The translations under genes and the position numbers were made by a program. This document shows, piece after piece, positions 46,440-56,298 of a stretch of DNA of 57,734 nucleotides. Position 1 is the first letter of the stretch. Every line of letters begins with the position of its first letter. Under the pieces are notes generated by a model. That model was not told the origin of the DNA. It saw nothing but the letters and a program-made list of their open reading frames with translations, and did no database searches. This stretch comes from Proteromonas lacertae (Eukaryota > Sar > Bigyra > Opalinata > Proteromonadidae), in NCBI GenBank assembly GCA_002245135.1, contig NGBS01001196.1:1-57734 (forward strand), given 5' to 3'.

Positions 46440-46640
46440 TAATTTTGTAAAAGTGAGTGAAAGGTAATATTAGAGTTATATAAAATGAAAGATGATATAA
46501 AAAGTGAAATCAAATGTTTAATGGTTTAATGTTGTATAGTGTTCAAAAATTGTATATATAAGTAGTATTGAACAGCTTAAAGCTGTACATTATGATAATG
46601 TGATAATATATATAATTGTGTGTAGTTATAAAAGTCAAGC
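46440..46640 (+). repeat. Partial foldback repeat upstream of fucosyltransferase copy 2
   Basis: Matches 37970-38220 in the same orientation (GTAAAAGTGAGTGAAAGGTA and TTTAATGGTTTA blocks) with small deletions. Its presence upstream of both fucosyltransferase copies shows that repeat and gene were duplicated as one segment. Confidence 0.75.
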
Positions 46641-46724
46641 CAAATAACACAATTAAAAGTGTATATGACAAATTTACTTTAATAATGTGAAGATGTTGTT
46701 TTATTATTAAAATCCAGAAATAGA

Positions 46725-47741
46725 TTTATTCCAATTATACATTTATTAAAAACAATAAAATCAAATAATAAAAAATATACAAATGTTGCTAGAAATAACA
46801 ACCCTAATAATACACCTCCAAAGTATTTTTCTATATATACTGAAAAACATAAAGAATGGGTAAAAGGTTTATTAAATAAAACAAAAAGTCGAAGTTTAGT
46901 GTATTATCAACATCCAAGTGGTGGAATGAGAAATAAATTACGAACTCTTGTAGGAGTAACATTTTTGGCAATGATGAGTGATAGAGCAATATTGTTACAG
47001 AATTGGAATACTTTTGATTCATATTTCTCAACTCCACTTTCAACAATTCATGTTCCTAGTGTTATTAATAATGGTAGAAGATATTTTGATTATATAACCT
47101 GTTTTAATGAAAATCAATTGAAAGAAATATCCACAATAAATGATGATCATTTGAAATTTTTAACATGCTGTGATTTGACTGAATCATTTATAAAATATGG
47201 AAATTTTGGAAATAAACTCAAGAATTCTGGATTAATAACTGAAAGATCAAAGAATATTATTGATAAACAAGCAACTGAAATAAGACATTTTTTATATAAA
47301 TTCTTCTTCAAACTATCAAAATTGGTCGAAAATGAAATAATGAAAATAACAAATAAATTCTCAAAGAATAAATTATTGATAGGATTTCATTTTAGAACAA
47401 ATCACAAAGGATGGAATGATAGAGGAGTGACATTTTTAAATAATCACCAAATAGAAGAAGCAATTCAAAATGCCACAAAAATATCAAAGAAATTGAAAAA
47501 TGTAGAATGGTATATTTCAAGTGATGATAATGAGATATAAATGAAATATAAATCAAAATATCCTGAATATGTTGTTAATGATATTCATGAGAAAGTTCAT
47601 TCCAGAGGATCTGCTTCAAGAGTAACAGATGGATTTATATATTCTGTTGTTGAAGCTCATATATTATCAGAATGTAAAATATTGTTTTTAACACCATCTA
47701 GTTCATTTAGTGGAATTGCTCAACCAATTAACTATTTTTAA
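46725..47741 (+). pseudogene. Fucosyltransferase-like gene, copy 2 (truncated duplicate)
   Basis: Near-identical to copy 1 from about 46831 to 47721, with the same in-frame TAA (47538-47540). The only change I noticed in the shared coding part is one Ser-to-Pro. No in-frame ATG precedes the conserved core. Homology ends abruptly at GGAATTGCT, after which this copy reads QPINYF and stops, missing the last 30 or so residues. It keeps HPSGGMRNKL and FHFRTNHKG motifs. Confidence 0.75.
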
Positions 47742-47819
47742 GTCTAATATCCCCTCAAAATATCATAGTATTTGTAATAATAGATTTACAAACATACCTC
47801 ATTACATATTGAAATAAAT

Positions 47820-48752
47820 TCACCAAACTAGAGAAAATTCTTCTTTCAAATAATCAAATCTTTCATCTTTAGGCAATGGAAGCAAATTTTCATCATATTC
47901 TACTACATCAAATTTAAATTTCCAAAAAATATTTAAATGATTCTTTATGGAGCGGATTATATAGTCTCTATCTGTATAGGGAGGTTTATTAAATTCTGTA
48001 TGGGCGAAACTGTATAATTTCTTTTGAATGGATGATATATTTTTATAGCAATATGAACAATGCGTTAAAGAAGGATATACAGGAATTGAATTAGTTTTCA
48101 TTAAAGTATATCTACTATCTCTCTTGTTCTGAATTTCTTTGTTACATTTTGATGCTTTTATTACTATTGCACCAGGCCAACTTTCTTTAAATCTATTTCT
48201 GTAATTATAATAGTACATATATCCACTTAGCATGTATAAATCATTTGGCGGGTTTTTGATGATATATTTCATAGCATTTGCTGTAGGAATCTCATCTAAA
48301 TCACTAATTATTACTATTGACTCATCACTAACATTTAACAATTTTATTGCATTTGGAATAACCATTCTTTGATAGTTTTCTCTACACCAAGGCTTAAGAC
48401 AATCATGAGGAAAAGTAAAATTATAAAATATTATTTTTTGTTTATATTTATCAATAAATGATTCAAATGGCGAAAATTTAATTATTAAAGGCAAATCAGA
48501 ATGTGTTTTATCTGCAGTTGCAATAACAAAATAATCAACAAACTCATTCATTCTAGATAGTCTAATACTTAACATAAGCGACTCCTGAAAATATGTAAAT
48601 GCATCAATTACTAATTTTCTTTTATTATTAAATTCTGTAGGTTTAAAAGATTTAGATTTACTATGTATAACAACTGACTGCTGATATTCTTCTAAGAAAA
48701 CCAACAATAATATAATTAAAAATGAAAATAATGATAAATGATTAAAATTCAT
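47820..48752 (-). CDS. GT17 N-acetylglucosaminyltransferase (MGAT3-like)
   Basis: 310 residues, single exon, with an N-terminal anchor (LFSFLIILLLVFLEEY). Family motifs in order: LVIDAFTYFQESLMLSIRLS, YFVIATADKTHSDLP, a KIIFYNF strand, IIISDLDEIPTANAMKYI (Asp-x-Asp-Glu-Ile-Pro is the GT17 metal/donor site), a LSGYMYYYNYRNR segment, and SLTHCSYCYKNISSI. GT17 enzymes add beta-1,4-GlcNAc (bisecting GlcNAc in animals). It looks complete and functional. Confidence 0.88.
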   Translation of the reverse strand: MNFNHLSLFSFLIILLLVFLEEYQQSVVIHSKSKSFKPTEFNNKRKLVIDAFTYFQESLMLSIRLSRMNEFVDYFVIATADKTHSDLPLIIKFSPFESFIDKYKQKIIFYNFTFPHDCLKPWCRENYQRMVIPNAIKLLNVSDESIVIISDLDEIPTANAMKYIIKNPPNDLYMLSGYMYYYNYRNRFKESWPGAIVIKASKCNKEIQNKRDSRYTLMKTNSIPVYPSLTHCSYCYKNISSIQKKLYSFAHTEFNKPPYTDRDYIIRSIKNHLNIFWKFKFDVVEYDENLLPLPKDERFDYLKEEFSLVW

Positions 48753-49348
48753 ATTCTGTATTATTTAAAAATAATGTAAATTATTTCAATACAATGCTAT
48801 ATAATTATGGTTAGAAGATTTTAAGTTAAGATAATATATTGAATATAGTTTAAAAGGAGATAAATATTCAGAATGCATAACAAATAGAAAGAAAAAAAAA
48901 CATGATAGTTTTTTATACGAATTATTATTAAATTTCTATTTCCACAAGTTTTTGCAATATGGAGGTAATTTTACCAATATTGTTATCGGTATTTTTAAAT
49001 AATATATTATGATGCATTATAGCCATTTATAATCTTGATATAATTGTGTGTCACAACAGGACTATATATTGGCTTGCATTAAAAATCATCAAAGCATTTT
49101 TAATATGAAAAGAATTGATTTAGTTGATTATGATAAATTGTAAATTCCATTACCAACTTATATAAAGAAGAATTTTCTTAAAGAAGAATTTGGTGTAGTT
49201 TAACTATATCGTTTATTAACTTACATAAATGAGAAATGAATATTATATTAGTTTTCTTGTTAATTTTGTTTTAATTTGTTTTCAATAACCGAAAATTAAA
49301 AGAGATAAAATAACTAAGTTCTATTTAAATGTAATATATATAACAAAA
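48753..49348. other. Gene-free spacer
   Basis: About 600 bp between the GT17 start and a small methyltransferase remnant. AT-rich, no open frame of note, no repeat recognised. Confidence 0.5.
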
Positions 49349-49525
49349 ATGAATAACTTGTCATGCAAATGTAAAAGGATAGGTTATTGGGGAGGGTTTT
49401 GCTTGAATATAGAAAATATACAAGTTGGAGGTAATTTTGCATTAGATAGAGGTCTTGCAAAAGAAATTTCAAATATGTTCCATGATAAATCAATTATTGA
49501 TTTAGGGTGTGGATTAGGACAATAA
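49349..49525 (+). pseudogene. N-terminal fragment of a SAM-dependent methyltransferase
   Basis: A 58-codon ORF starting MNNLSCKCKRIGYWGGFC and ending SIIDLGCGLGQ then TAA. IIDLGCGLGQ is the glycine-rich SAM-binding motif I of class I methyltransferases, so the protein is cut immediately after its first binding loop. Nothing methyltransferase-like continues downstream. Confidence 0.6.
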
Positions 49526-49703
49526 TGTTCATTCTTATATAGTAACAAATTCTACATAAAGCATTTATATTTAGCTTTACCAATTCATGTTAATAACAAA
49601 AAGAGAGAATGAAAAGTGTAAGTATAATATACAAAAGAATTATAAATAATCTACTTCACCAATAATGTTTACGTATGTTATCTTTGTCTAATTCATTTAT
49701 AAT

Positions 49704-50756
49704 TCATAAAACATTCTTAAATGTATCATGTAATGTATTATTGTATATAATTTCTATCAATGCTGGCGAATATACATAACCATGTAATGATATAAATGAC
49801 TTTGTATATAATAAAGGACAATAAGTGCAAAAGAAATCACTTTGATTATTTAAATCATAAATTTTTATAGATTTATCTAAAGATATAATTTGGCCATAAA
49901 ATAAATCATCAAATCTATGTAGTTTTCTTTTAAAACTCATTTCATAAACATTTTTCACAAATTTAAATGAAAATATATAAAAAAAACCTTGAGGATAATT
50001 TATATTCCATTTTTTATATTTTCCTATTTGAGATATTACATCATATTCTTTATCTAATAATCCTGAAATTCTAGTAGGAACAAAAACTGCATCTAAATTG
50101 CATCTAATAAAATATTTAATATTAGGATAATTTTCAATAATCCATTTGTGCATTGACATTAACAACAATGTTATGTTCCAATATGTATTAATCATATCAA
50201 ATACTATAATATCATTAAATATTTTTGCTTCTTCCTGTAAATAAGAAAAATTATAATTATAAATTCCATAAGGTATAGTGCCTGTGAAAAATATATAAAA
50301 TGAATTATATCCATCTATTTTTTCAAATTTCATATATGTTCTTCTAGCAACAATTCTTCCGTCAATGAAAGGAGGAGCAAACGGTATACCTACAATTATA
50401 TCAACGTTATTATGGAAAGTTGGTTGTATTATAGCATTATATCCACCATTATAGTCTTTGTAGATATCTTTGTAAGGTATTTTTTGATATGATGGGATGG
50501 ATGATTTATATTTGCTACATTCACCTCTCCTTTTCTCTGGATTCTTATATATTTTTAGACAATTTAAAGTGATAATTTCGTTTTTTTCTAGTTTGAATAT
50601 TTCCTGTTTATAAATTTCACTAAATTGTAAACGTTCATTATTTCCTTTTACTTTGTTATTTATCACTAATTTATAGTTTGTGTAGTTGTTATAAGTAAGT
50701 AACAACATAAAAATAATTGTATAAGCAAATAAAAGAATATAATATTTTAATACCAT
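49704..50756 (-). CDS. GT31-like membrane glycosyltransferase (left member of a divergent pair)
   Basis: About 350 residues from ATG at 50756, chosen because the only upstream in-frame starts are non-ATG. An N-terminal anchor (YILLFAYTIIFMLLL) precedes a luminal domain: GGYNAIIQPTFHNNVD, IPFAPPFIDGRIVARRTYMK, a YIFFTGTIP strand, DIIVFDMINTYWNITLLLMS and YFIRCNLDAVFVP. This order (Arg-x-x-Arg-Thr, phosphate-like Phe-x-Gly, Glu-rich strand, DxYxNxTL, then the metal site) is that of beta-1,3-galactosyl/GlcNAc transferases (GT31), but the usual DDD is replaced by NLDA. Sugar specificity unknown. Confidence 0.75.
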   Translation of the reverse strand: MVLKYYILLFAYTIIFMLLLTYNNYTNYKLVINNKVKGNNERLQFSEIYKQEIFKLEKNEIITLNCLKIYKNPEKRRGECSKYKSSIPSYQKIPYKDIYKDYNGGYNAIIQPTFHNNVDIIVGIPFAPPFIDGRIVARRTYMKFEKIDGYNSFYIFFTGTIPYGIYNYNFSYLQEEAKIFNDIIVFDMINTYWNITLLLMSMHKWIIENYPNIKYFIRCNLDAVFVPTRISGLLDKEYDVISQIGKYKKWNINYPQGFFYIFSFKFVKNVYEMSFKRKLHRFDDLFYGQIISLDKSIKIYDLNNQSDFFCTYCPLLYTKSFISLHGYVYSPALIEIIYNNTLHDTFKNVL

Positions 50757-50803
50757 TAAAATAAAAGAAACAGTATTAATTTTAACAATTCTATTATAAA
50801 TCA
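50757..50803. promoter_or_regulatory. 47-bp divergent promoter between paralogous GT31-like genes
   Basis: Only 47 bp separate the two start codons. It must contain both promoters and both 5' leaders, unless transcripts begin inside the opposite gene. Confidence 0.6.
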
Positions 50804-51866
50804 ATGAAATATAACCTTATACATTATTTCTCAATTATAATTTTGATGTCAATTTACTTCTTTAATTATAGTAAATATTTTATTTACAATAGCATTGATA
50901 TAAATAAGAACACTCTTTCAATTACACTTGAGAAGAAACAATTAATTTCAAGTGATTTTATTGAATTTTATAAGAATGAAGAATCAAAATTAAAAGAACA
51001 AATTAAAAAAACAAAAATATGTTTAAAGAGATATGAAAAAGATCTTGATCATGCACATAGATGCAATGAATATAGAATAAAGATACCACATACATCAAGA
51101 ATAAAATATCCTGAAATTTATGACAAATATAATGGAGGTTATAATGCAATTCTTGAACCACCAACATTTTCTGGATATGATATTATTTTTGCATTACCAT
51201 TTGCTCCTCCATATATAGATGGTAGAATAGCAGCAAGAAATACTGTATTTAAAGAAGAATATATTGATGGATTAAAAACCAAATATTTATTCTTTACAGG
51301 ACTAATTCCAGAGACATTGTTTTCATATAAATACTTTTATTTAGAAGAGGAACAAAAAATGTTTGAAGATATTATTGTTTTTAATATGATAAATACATAT
51401 TTTAATATTACATTATTAATGATGTCAATGTATAGATGGATTGATAGAAAAATATCCTGATATTAAATATTTCATAAGATGTAATTTAGATGCTTTAGTT
51501 TTTCCATGGAGAATTAAAGGGTTATTGAATAAAGGATATGATGTTATAACAGAATTGACAATATTAAAAAAAAGAAATATCCTTTATCCTCAAGGATGTT
51601 TCTATATATTTTCAATGAAAACTGTTAAAAAAATATATGAAAGAAGTTATACTCATAATCCAATGCATAGAGCAGATGATGTTTATTATGGAGAAATAAT
51701 TGGGAATGATTCATCAATAAAGAAATATAATCTTAGAGGAGAAATAATACAAATGCAATGGGATTGTCAATTTTGTGCATTAATAAAATCCAATTTAATG
51801 ATTGCAATGCATCCATATTCTCCTGCATCAATTATGATAATGTATAATATAAGTAAATTTAAATAA
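50804..51866 (+). CDS. GT31-like membrane glycosyltransferase (right member of a divergent pair), one frame change
   Basis: Paralog of the leftward gene: anchor (YFSIIILMSIYFFNY), GGYNAILEPPTFSGYD, LPFAPPYIDGRIAARNT, FNMINTYFNITLLMMSMYRW, YFIRCNLDALVFP, YPQGCFYIFSMKTV and RADDVYYGEIIG. A single extra base near 51443 (TGGATTGATAGAAAAATATC) separates the two halves, which otherwise align with the intact partner without a gap, so it is either a fresh mutation or a sequence error. Together the frames give about 350 residues. Confidence 0.75.
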
Positions 51867-51896
51867 AATACATTTTGTAAATGTGATAATATAATT

Positions 51897-51955
51897 TTCA
51901 ATTAATGAAAGAATTTGGTTCAATTACTGGTTGACATTATCTTTCATTAATTGAA
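51897..51955 (+). terminator. 15-bp perfect hairpin after the GT31-like gene
   Basis: TTCAATTAATGAAAG at 51897-51911 is exactly complementary to CTTTCATTAATTGAA at 51941-51955, with a 29-nt loop, 30 nt beyond the stop codon. Possible 3' processing or termination structure; could also be a tiny inverted-repeat insertion. The rest of 51867-52167 has no gene. Confidence 0.45.
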
Positions 51956-52167
51956 ACATATTCTTAACAATACTTGAAATTTATGTTTCGATTCCTTTTA
52001 AAAAGAAAATGTATAATCCATTTTTTATTCTGTAGATTGTTTTCATATTTTTATTCCTCATTTTTATAATGAATATATAGCTGATAGAAATGAATCACTA
52101 TTTTAATATGCGTAAGGAATAACATAAATGTTTCAATAATTTTATAATATTCAACAATATATAAAAT

Positions 52168-53157
52168 ATGAATATTTTGTATAGTTTTTCTTTTTTTTCT
52201 TTATTTATCTTTGTTTTAATATATATACACACTACATATACAAAAATAGAAAATTACAATCTTTTAAATTATAATGTTAAAGAATTCAACTTTATTTCAT
52301 ATACTTCCTCTTATCTAGAAAAAGAATGGATAAAAATATTAAGTGATCACAAAAATGATTATAGCAAAATATATTGTAATTTAGTTAATCAATTTACAAA
52401 TAGACTAGAAATCTTGAATAAAGATATAACAGTGTGTAAAGAACAAAAATTTCTAAAATGTAAAGGAAATGATTTATCATTCTTTTTATATAGACATATA
52501 AATGGAAGCTTAATCAAAGAATATATTGAACCCTTGTTTGGTATTTTACGTAATACGTTTTCAGTGTGTAATATTGGTTCAAAGGGCGATATATTGTCAA
52601 AAAACTATTTATTACCTTCGTATGAAATTGCTACAACTAAACCAATAGTATATATAGATGCAGGTGCATCTACTTTTTATGATGGATTAGGAGGGTCTAG
52701 TCAGTCTTTCTTTTATTATTTTTATAAAAATGTAACTTCTACTCAATTCAAAGAATGGTTTTTGTGGGAAGTAACAAAACAAAATATTACAAGAATTGAA
52801 GAAGATATTCCAACAGAATTGAAAAACATTTATCATTATTATAATAGGCCAATTAAAGTTGATAGTACATCAAAAGATAATCCATTAAATTATATTAGTC
52901 TGTACAAAAAGAACAATTATGTTATATTTAAACTAGATGTAGATACACCATCAGTGGAACTTCCTATATTTAACCATTTACTAAAATATGATGATATAAT
53001 ACCAGATGAATTTTATTTTGAGTATCATTTTTTTGAACCATTTATGATGAGAAATGGGTGGGGAAATGATGTTGATAAAAGTTGTTCTTTGTATTGTGCA
53101 ATAAATAAATTTCTGAAGTTGAGGATGAAAGGAATAAGATCTCATGCTTGGTTATAG
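52168..53157 (+). CDS. Membrane-anchored FkbM-like methyltransferase family protein
   Basis: 329 residues with an N-terminal anchor (FFSLFIFVLIYIH). The core has IVYIDAGASTFYDGLGGSSQ, a glycine-rich SAM-site-like loop after an acidic strand, then EWFLWE and YVIFKLDVDTPSVELPIF, an acidic strand where FkbM enzymes have the Asp-x-Glu-Gly segment, and DEFYFEYHFFEP. I know similar proteins from protists as FkbM-like domains of unknown substrate; glycan O-methylation is plausible. Converges with DxRD member C, 50 bp apart. Confidence 0.65.
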   Translation: MNILYSFSFFSLFIFVLIYIHTTYTKIENYNLLNYNVKEFNFISYTSSYLEKEWIKILSDHKNDYSKIYCNLVNQFTNRLEILNKDITVCKEQKFLKCKGNDLSFFLYRHINGSLIKEYIEPLFGILRNTFSVCNIGSKGDILSKNYLLPSYEIATTKPIVYIDAGASTFYDGLGGSSQSFFYYFYKNVTSTQFKEWFLWEVTKQNITRIEEDIPTELKNIYHYYNRPIKVDSTSKDNPLNYISLYKKNNYVIFKLDVDTPSVELPIFNHLLKYDDIIPDEFYFEYHFFEPFMMRNGWGNDVDKSCSLYCAINKFLKLRMKGIRSHAWL

Positions 53158-53207
53158 ATTTTTGTTTGTATTATTTTATTTAATAAATTATTCGTGTTTT
53201 ATAAGAT

Positions 53208-54272
53208 TCATTTATATGTATAAAATGGATAGTTTCTATTTATAAAATTATCATACTGTTGTTTTGATTTTTTAATAGCTTTCATTCTTTCCAATCCATG
53301 GAGAATAATAGGAACAGATCCATCTAAATTTTTAATTTTTCTATCATTATTTTTAATTTTGTAATCACAATAATCTGTATAATAAGAATCACAATTATAA
53401 TCAGTCAAAGCAAGAGTATATCCATACCCTTGATAATTGATGTATACAGGATATGCAAAAGGAGAATGTGAATAATAATAATATATTAATGCTCCTTGGT
53501 CGTTATTACATGTCATATTTAAATATTTTAGCATATAAATCATTTGAGATATAAAATTAGCTACTTCTGTTGAAGATCCAAACACTGTGCCTCCATTAAT
53601 AATACTCTTTTCTTTAATAGAATTATTAATTTTGAAATCTTTGGTCCATAAAGTGTTTAGATAACTTCTTTTTATTATCATTTTATCACTTTCTAGAGTT
53701 AGAAATACCCCTTTTTTATAATTCCACATAGATGGATTTAATTGAAAAATAACATCTCTACCATCACAAAAATAAATGTAATTAAATTTGGAATAATAGA
53801 ATTTAAGCCATATACTATATATATAATATCGTAAAGTACTAAAATAATTGCAGTCTGAAGGTATGTAATCAATCAAATATACTTTAGGAATGGGATACTT
53901 ATTATTATCTATAGCATAGTAAGGATATTTATTTGTTATATTTATCTGATCAACATTTAAAGATTTAAAATTCATTTTATATATATTATTAACAAACAAT
54001 ATAACTGTGCCTTTAAAATTTACCATATCAAGACAGTTAATAAAGCTATATACAACTTCGCTTGAATAATTAACAAAATTGCTTACTATTGCCATATATC
54101 TTTCTTCACCTTTATTTTCTTCATTTTTATATATAAAACTATCATTCTTTTGAATGTATTTATTTCCTACAGCTGGAATGTAAATTTCTTCATCTTTTCT
54201 AATATTGAAATGAACAATAACCAATAGTAATGTTACTATAATTGAAACAAAATAGATTTCATAACTAATCAT
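53208..54272 (-). CDS. Type II membrane glycosyltransferase, DxRD family, member C
   Basis: 354 residues and the closest relative of member A (41479-42552), aligning along its whole length: anchor (VSIIVTLLLVIVHFNI), IYFCDGRDVIFQLNPSMW, IINGGTVFGSSTEVANF, NNDQGALIYYYYSHS, VYINYQGYGYTLALTD and VPIILHGLERM. Conservation of all motifs across copies 11 kb apart argues that the family is under selection. Head-to-head with the next gene, 79 bp between starts. Confidence 0.82.
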   Translation of the reverse strand: MISYEIYFVSIIVTLLLVIVHFNIRKDEEIYIPAVGNKYIQKNDSFIYKNEENKGEERYMAIVSNFVNYSSEVVYSFINCLDMVNFKGTVILFVNNIYKMNFKSLNVDQINITNKYPYYAIDNNKYPIPKVYLIDYIPSDCNYFSTLRYYIYSIWLKFYYSKFNYIYFCDGRDVIFQLNPSMWNYKKGVFLTLESDKMIIKRSYLNTLWTKDFKINNSIKEKSIINGGTVFGSSTEVANFISQMIYMLKYLNMTCNNDQGALIYYYYSHSPFAYPVYINYQGYGYTLALTDYNCDSYYTDYCDYKIKNNDRKIKNLDGSVPIILHGLERMKAIKKSKQQYDNFINRNYPFYTYK

Positions 54273-54351
54273 AAAAAAAGTGATGTTTTATAATGAAAAT
54301 GTAGGTTTTCATACTTGTTATAATCACAACTAGAAATAGTGACTTAAAGTC

Positions 54352-55284
54352 ATGATATTTTATAGTATGATATTGTTTATATTTTTAATAATATTTATTA
54401 CATATATCTATGTAAGAAAGAGAAATAAAACTAGAACGACAAGTAAGGAAATTAATGATTATTCTGTAAATAAACTATTGGAAAATAATATTGTATTTAA
54501 TTTAAATAATCATATAAGTAATGTTGCTGAAGTTTTGAAATGCACATTTAATAATAATTATATCAAATACGATTCCGAAATTCCTGTATTTATATTAAAC
54601 AAAGATAGATTATATGCAATTGAAATAATGTTAACGAGATTATTTATACTCCAAAATAATTATAAATTAAAAATATATGTACTAGATCATTTCACAACTT
54701 ATCAACCAACATTAGATTATTTGAATAAACTTGTAGAACTTAAGAAAATTATATTAATAAAATTACAAAAAAAGAATTGGTTTAATATGATATATGACGA
54801 ATTACCTCAACTGATTAAAAGCATAACAACTAAGTATAAATATAAATACTATGTTTTAACTGATGCAGATATTTGTATAGATTATGTTCCAAATGATATA
54901 ATTGATTTTTATATTTATCTCCTTAGTAATTGTAAAGGAATTGATGTTATAGGTCCACATATTACTGTTAGTTCAATATCAAATAATTATCCTAAAAGAG
55001 AATGGGCATATAAATGTGAAACTGACTATGCATCAAAAACACACTATGATATTTTTTGGAAAAATCAATTCTTTTCAATAGTTTCTTCACCTATTGATAC
55101 AACATTTCAAGTAAGGAGAAGTGAATCAAAATTTTCAAGGCTTGTAGGTAGATTTTTTAGATCTCTACCTCCATATGCAATAATACATGATGATTATTAT
55201 ATCAATCATAATGATATACCAAAATCATATCTATATTATGTCAATAGAACTACAAAAGATGTTAATCATAGTTATTGGAATTAA
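54352..55284 (+). CDS. Type II membrane glycosyltransferase, GT-A fold with DAD motif
   Basis: 310 residues. Anchor (MILFIFLIIFITYIYV), then IPVFILNKDRLYAIEIMLT, the opening strand-helix of GT2-like enzymes that act on named sugars, LKIYVLDHFTT, and YYVLTDADICIDYVP, where Asp-Ala-Asp is the expected metal/donor site. IGPHITVSSISNNYPKREWA and a late HDDYY segment complete the domain. Length and motifs look intact. Donor and acceptor unknown. Confidence 0.75.
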   Translation: MIFYSMILFIFLIIFITYIYVRKRNKTRTTSKEINDYSVNKLLENNIVFNLNNHISNVAEVLKCTFNNNYIKYDSEIPVFILNKDRLYAIEIMLTRLFILQNNYKLKIYVLDHFTTYQPTLDYLNKLVELKKIILIKLQKKNWFNMIYDELPQLIKSITTKYKYKYYVLTDADICIDYVPNDIIDFYIYLLSNCKGIDVIGPHITVSSISNNYPKREWAYKCETDYASKTHYDIFWKNQFFSIVSSPIDTTFQVRRSESKFSRLVGRFFRSLPPYAIIHDDYYINHNDIPKSYLYYVNRTTKDVNHSYWN

Positions 55285-55371
55285 TAGCTGTTGTTTCTAT
55301 GTGAAAATAGTATTATATATAAATAGAACAAGTTATTATAAAGCAATAAACATTATTATGTAAAAATATAT

Positions 55372-56228
55372 ATGTTAGAAATAGTTAGTTATATTATAAT
55401 TATTATTAGTACATTAATTTTTTATATTTATTTCATAAAAATTAAACACAGAATAAAAAAGAGATTATACAAATCTGTTATATTAATTCACACTTCCAAT
55501 CCAACTATAAGCCAAATAAAAAGATACATCGAATGGAAGAATGGATTTCCAGATAATTACTATATTACTATATTGACTGATAGTTGCAATTTTAGTATTA
55601 CAAATATATCTATTACGTGTATTACTCCTACCAACATGATTGACAACTATGCAGTAATAAAAAATATGCCTGGCAATTGTTTTAATATGTCAGATAAGTT
55701 CTATATGTGGCTATTACCATTAGAACATGTAATAATGTGTGTAAATCAAAATAAACGTAATTACAAATATTTATGGATAGTAGAACAAGATCTTTCATAT
55801 ACCGGAAATTTCTATTACTTTTTTAAGAAATATGATGAATATAATAATGATTTGATAGTATTTCCATATTCAGTATTCAAATATGAAGTAAATGGATGTG
55901 GCTGGATTGTTTTACAAAAGAATATAAATTATGGAAAGAATATTATTTACACACAAAAGATAGATTTGTCACACCAATATTTATCAGTAGATGGTCAAAT
56001 CAATATATATATTATATGAATAAAAATATGAAAGTAAACAGACATTCACAGAACGAAGCTATTCAGGTTGAATGCGCATTAATATATAATTTGACAATAA
56101 AAATAATAGAAAAGGAAGATATAGGATACAAATGTCAATTTAATACATTCATTACACCTGAAGAATGGAAAAATATCAAAAACAATCCTAATATTAGAAA
56201 TAAAATATTTCATGCCTTAAAATTTTGA
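55372..56228 (+). CDS. Type II membrane glycosyltransferase-like protein, one frame change
   Basis: Anchor (IVSYIIIIISTLIFYIYF), VILIHTSNPTISQIKRYI, YYITILTDSC and YLWIVEQDLSYTGNFYYFF, a Glu-x-Asp motif in the place of a DxD site. The frame changes once near 55900 (around the codons for GCGW), after which the other frame continues CFTKEYKLWKEYY, VTPIFISRWSN and RHSQNEAIQVECALIYNL to 56228. The two halves make a protein of about 285 residues. A real gene in this array, either freshly disrupted or misread by one base. Confidence 0.65.
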
Positions 56229-56298
56229 CTTTTGCATTTTGCGTTGTATTAATTGTATTTATATGTATAAAACATAATTGCATTTTGCTTTTTGGCTT

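Noticed and set aside
50757-50804. Start of the leftward GT31-like gene at 50804, overlapping the rightward ATG
   Set aside because: The triplet there on the minus strand is TTG; the first in-frame ATG is at 50756 and sits directly before the membrane anchor.
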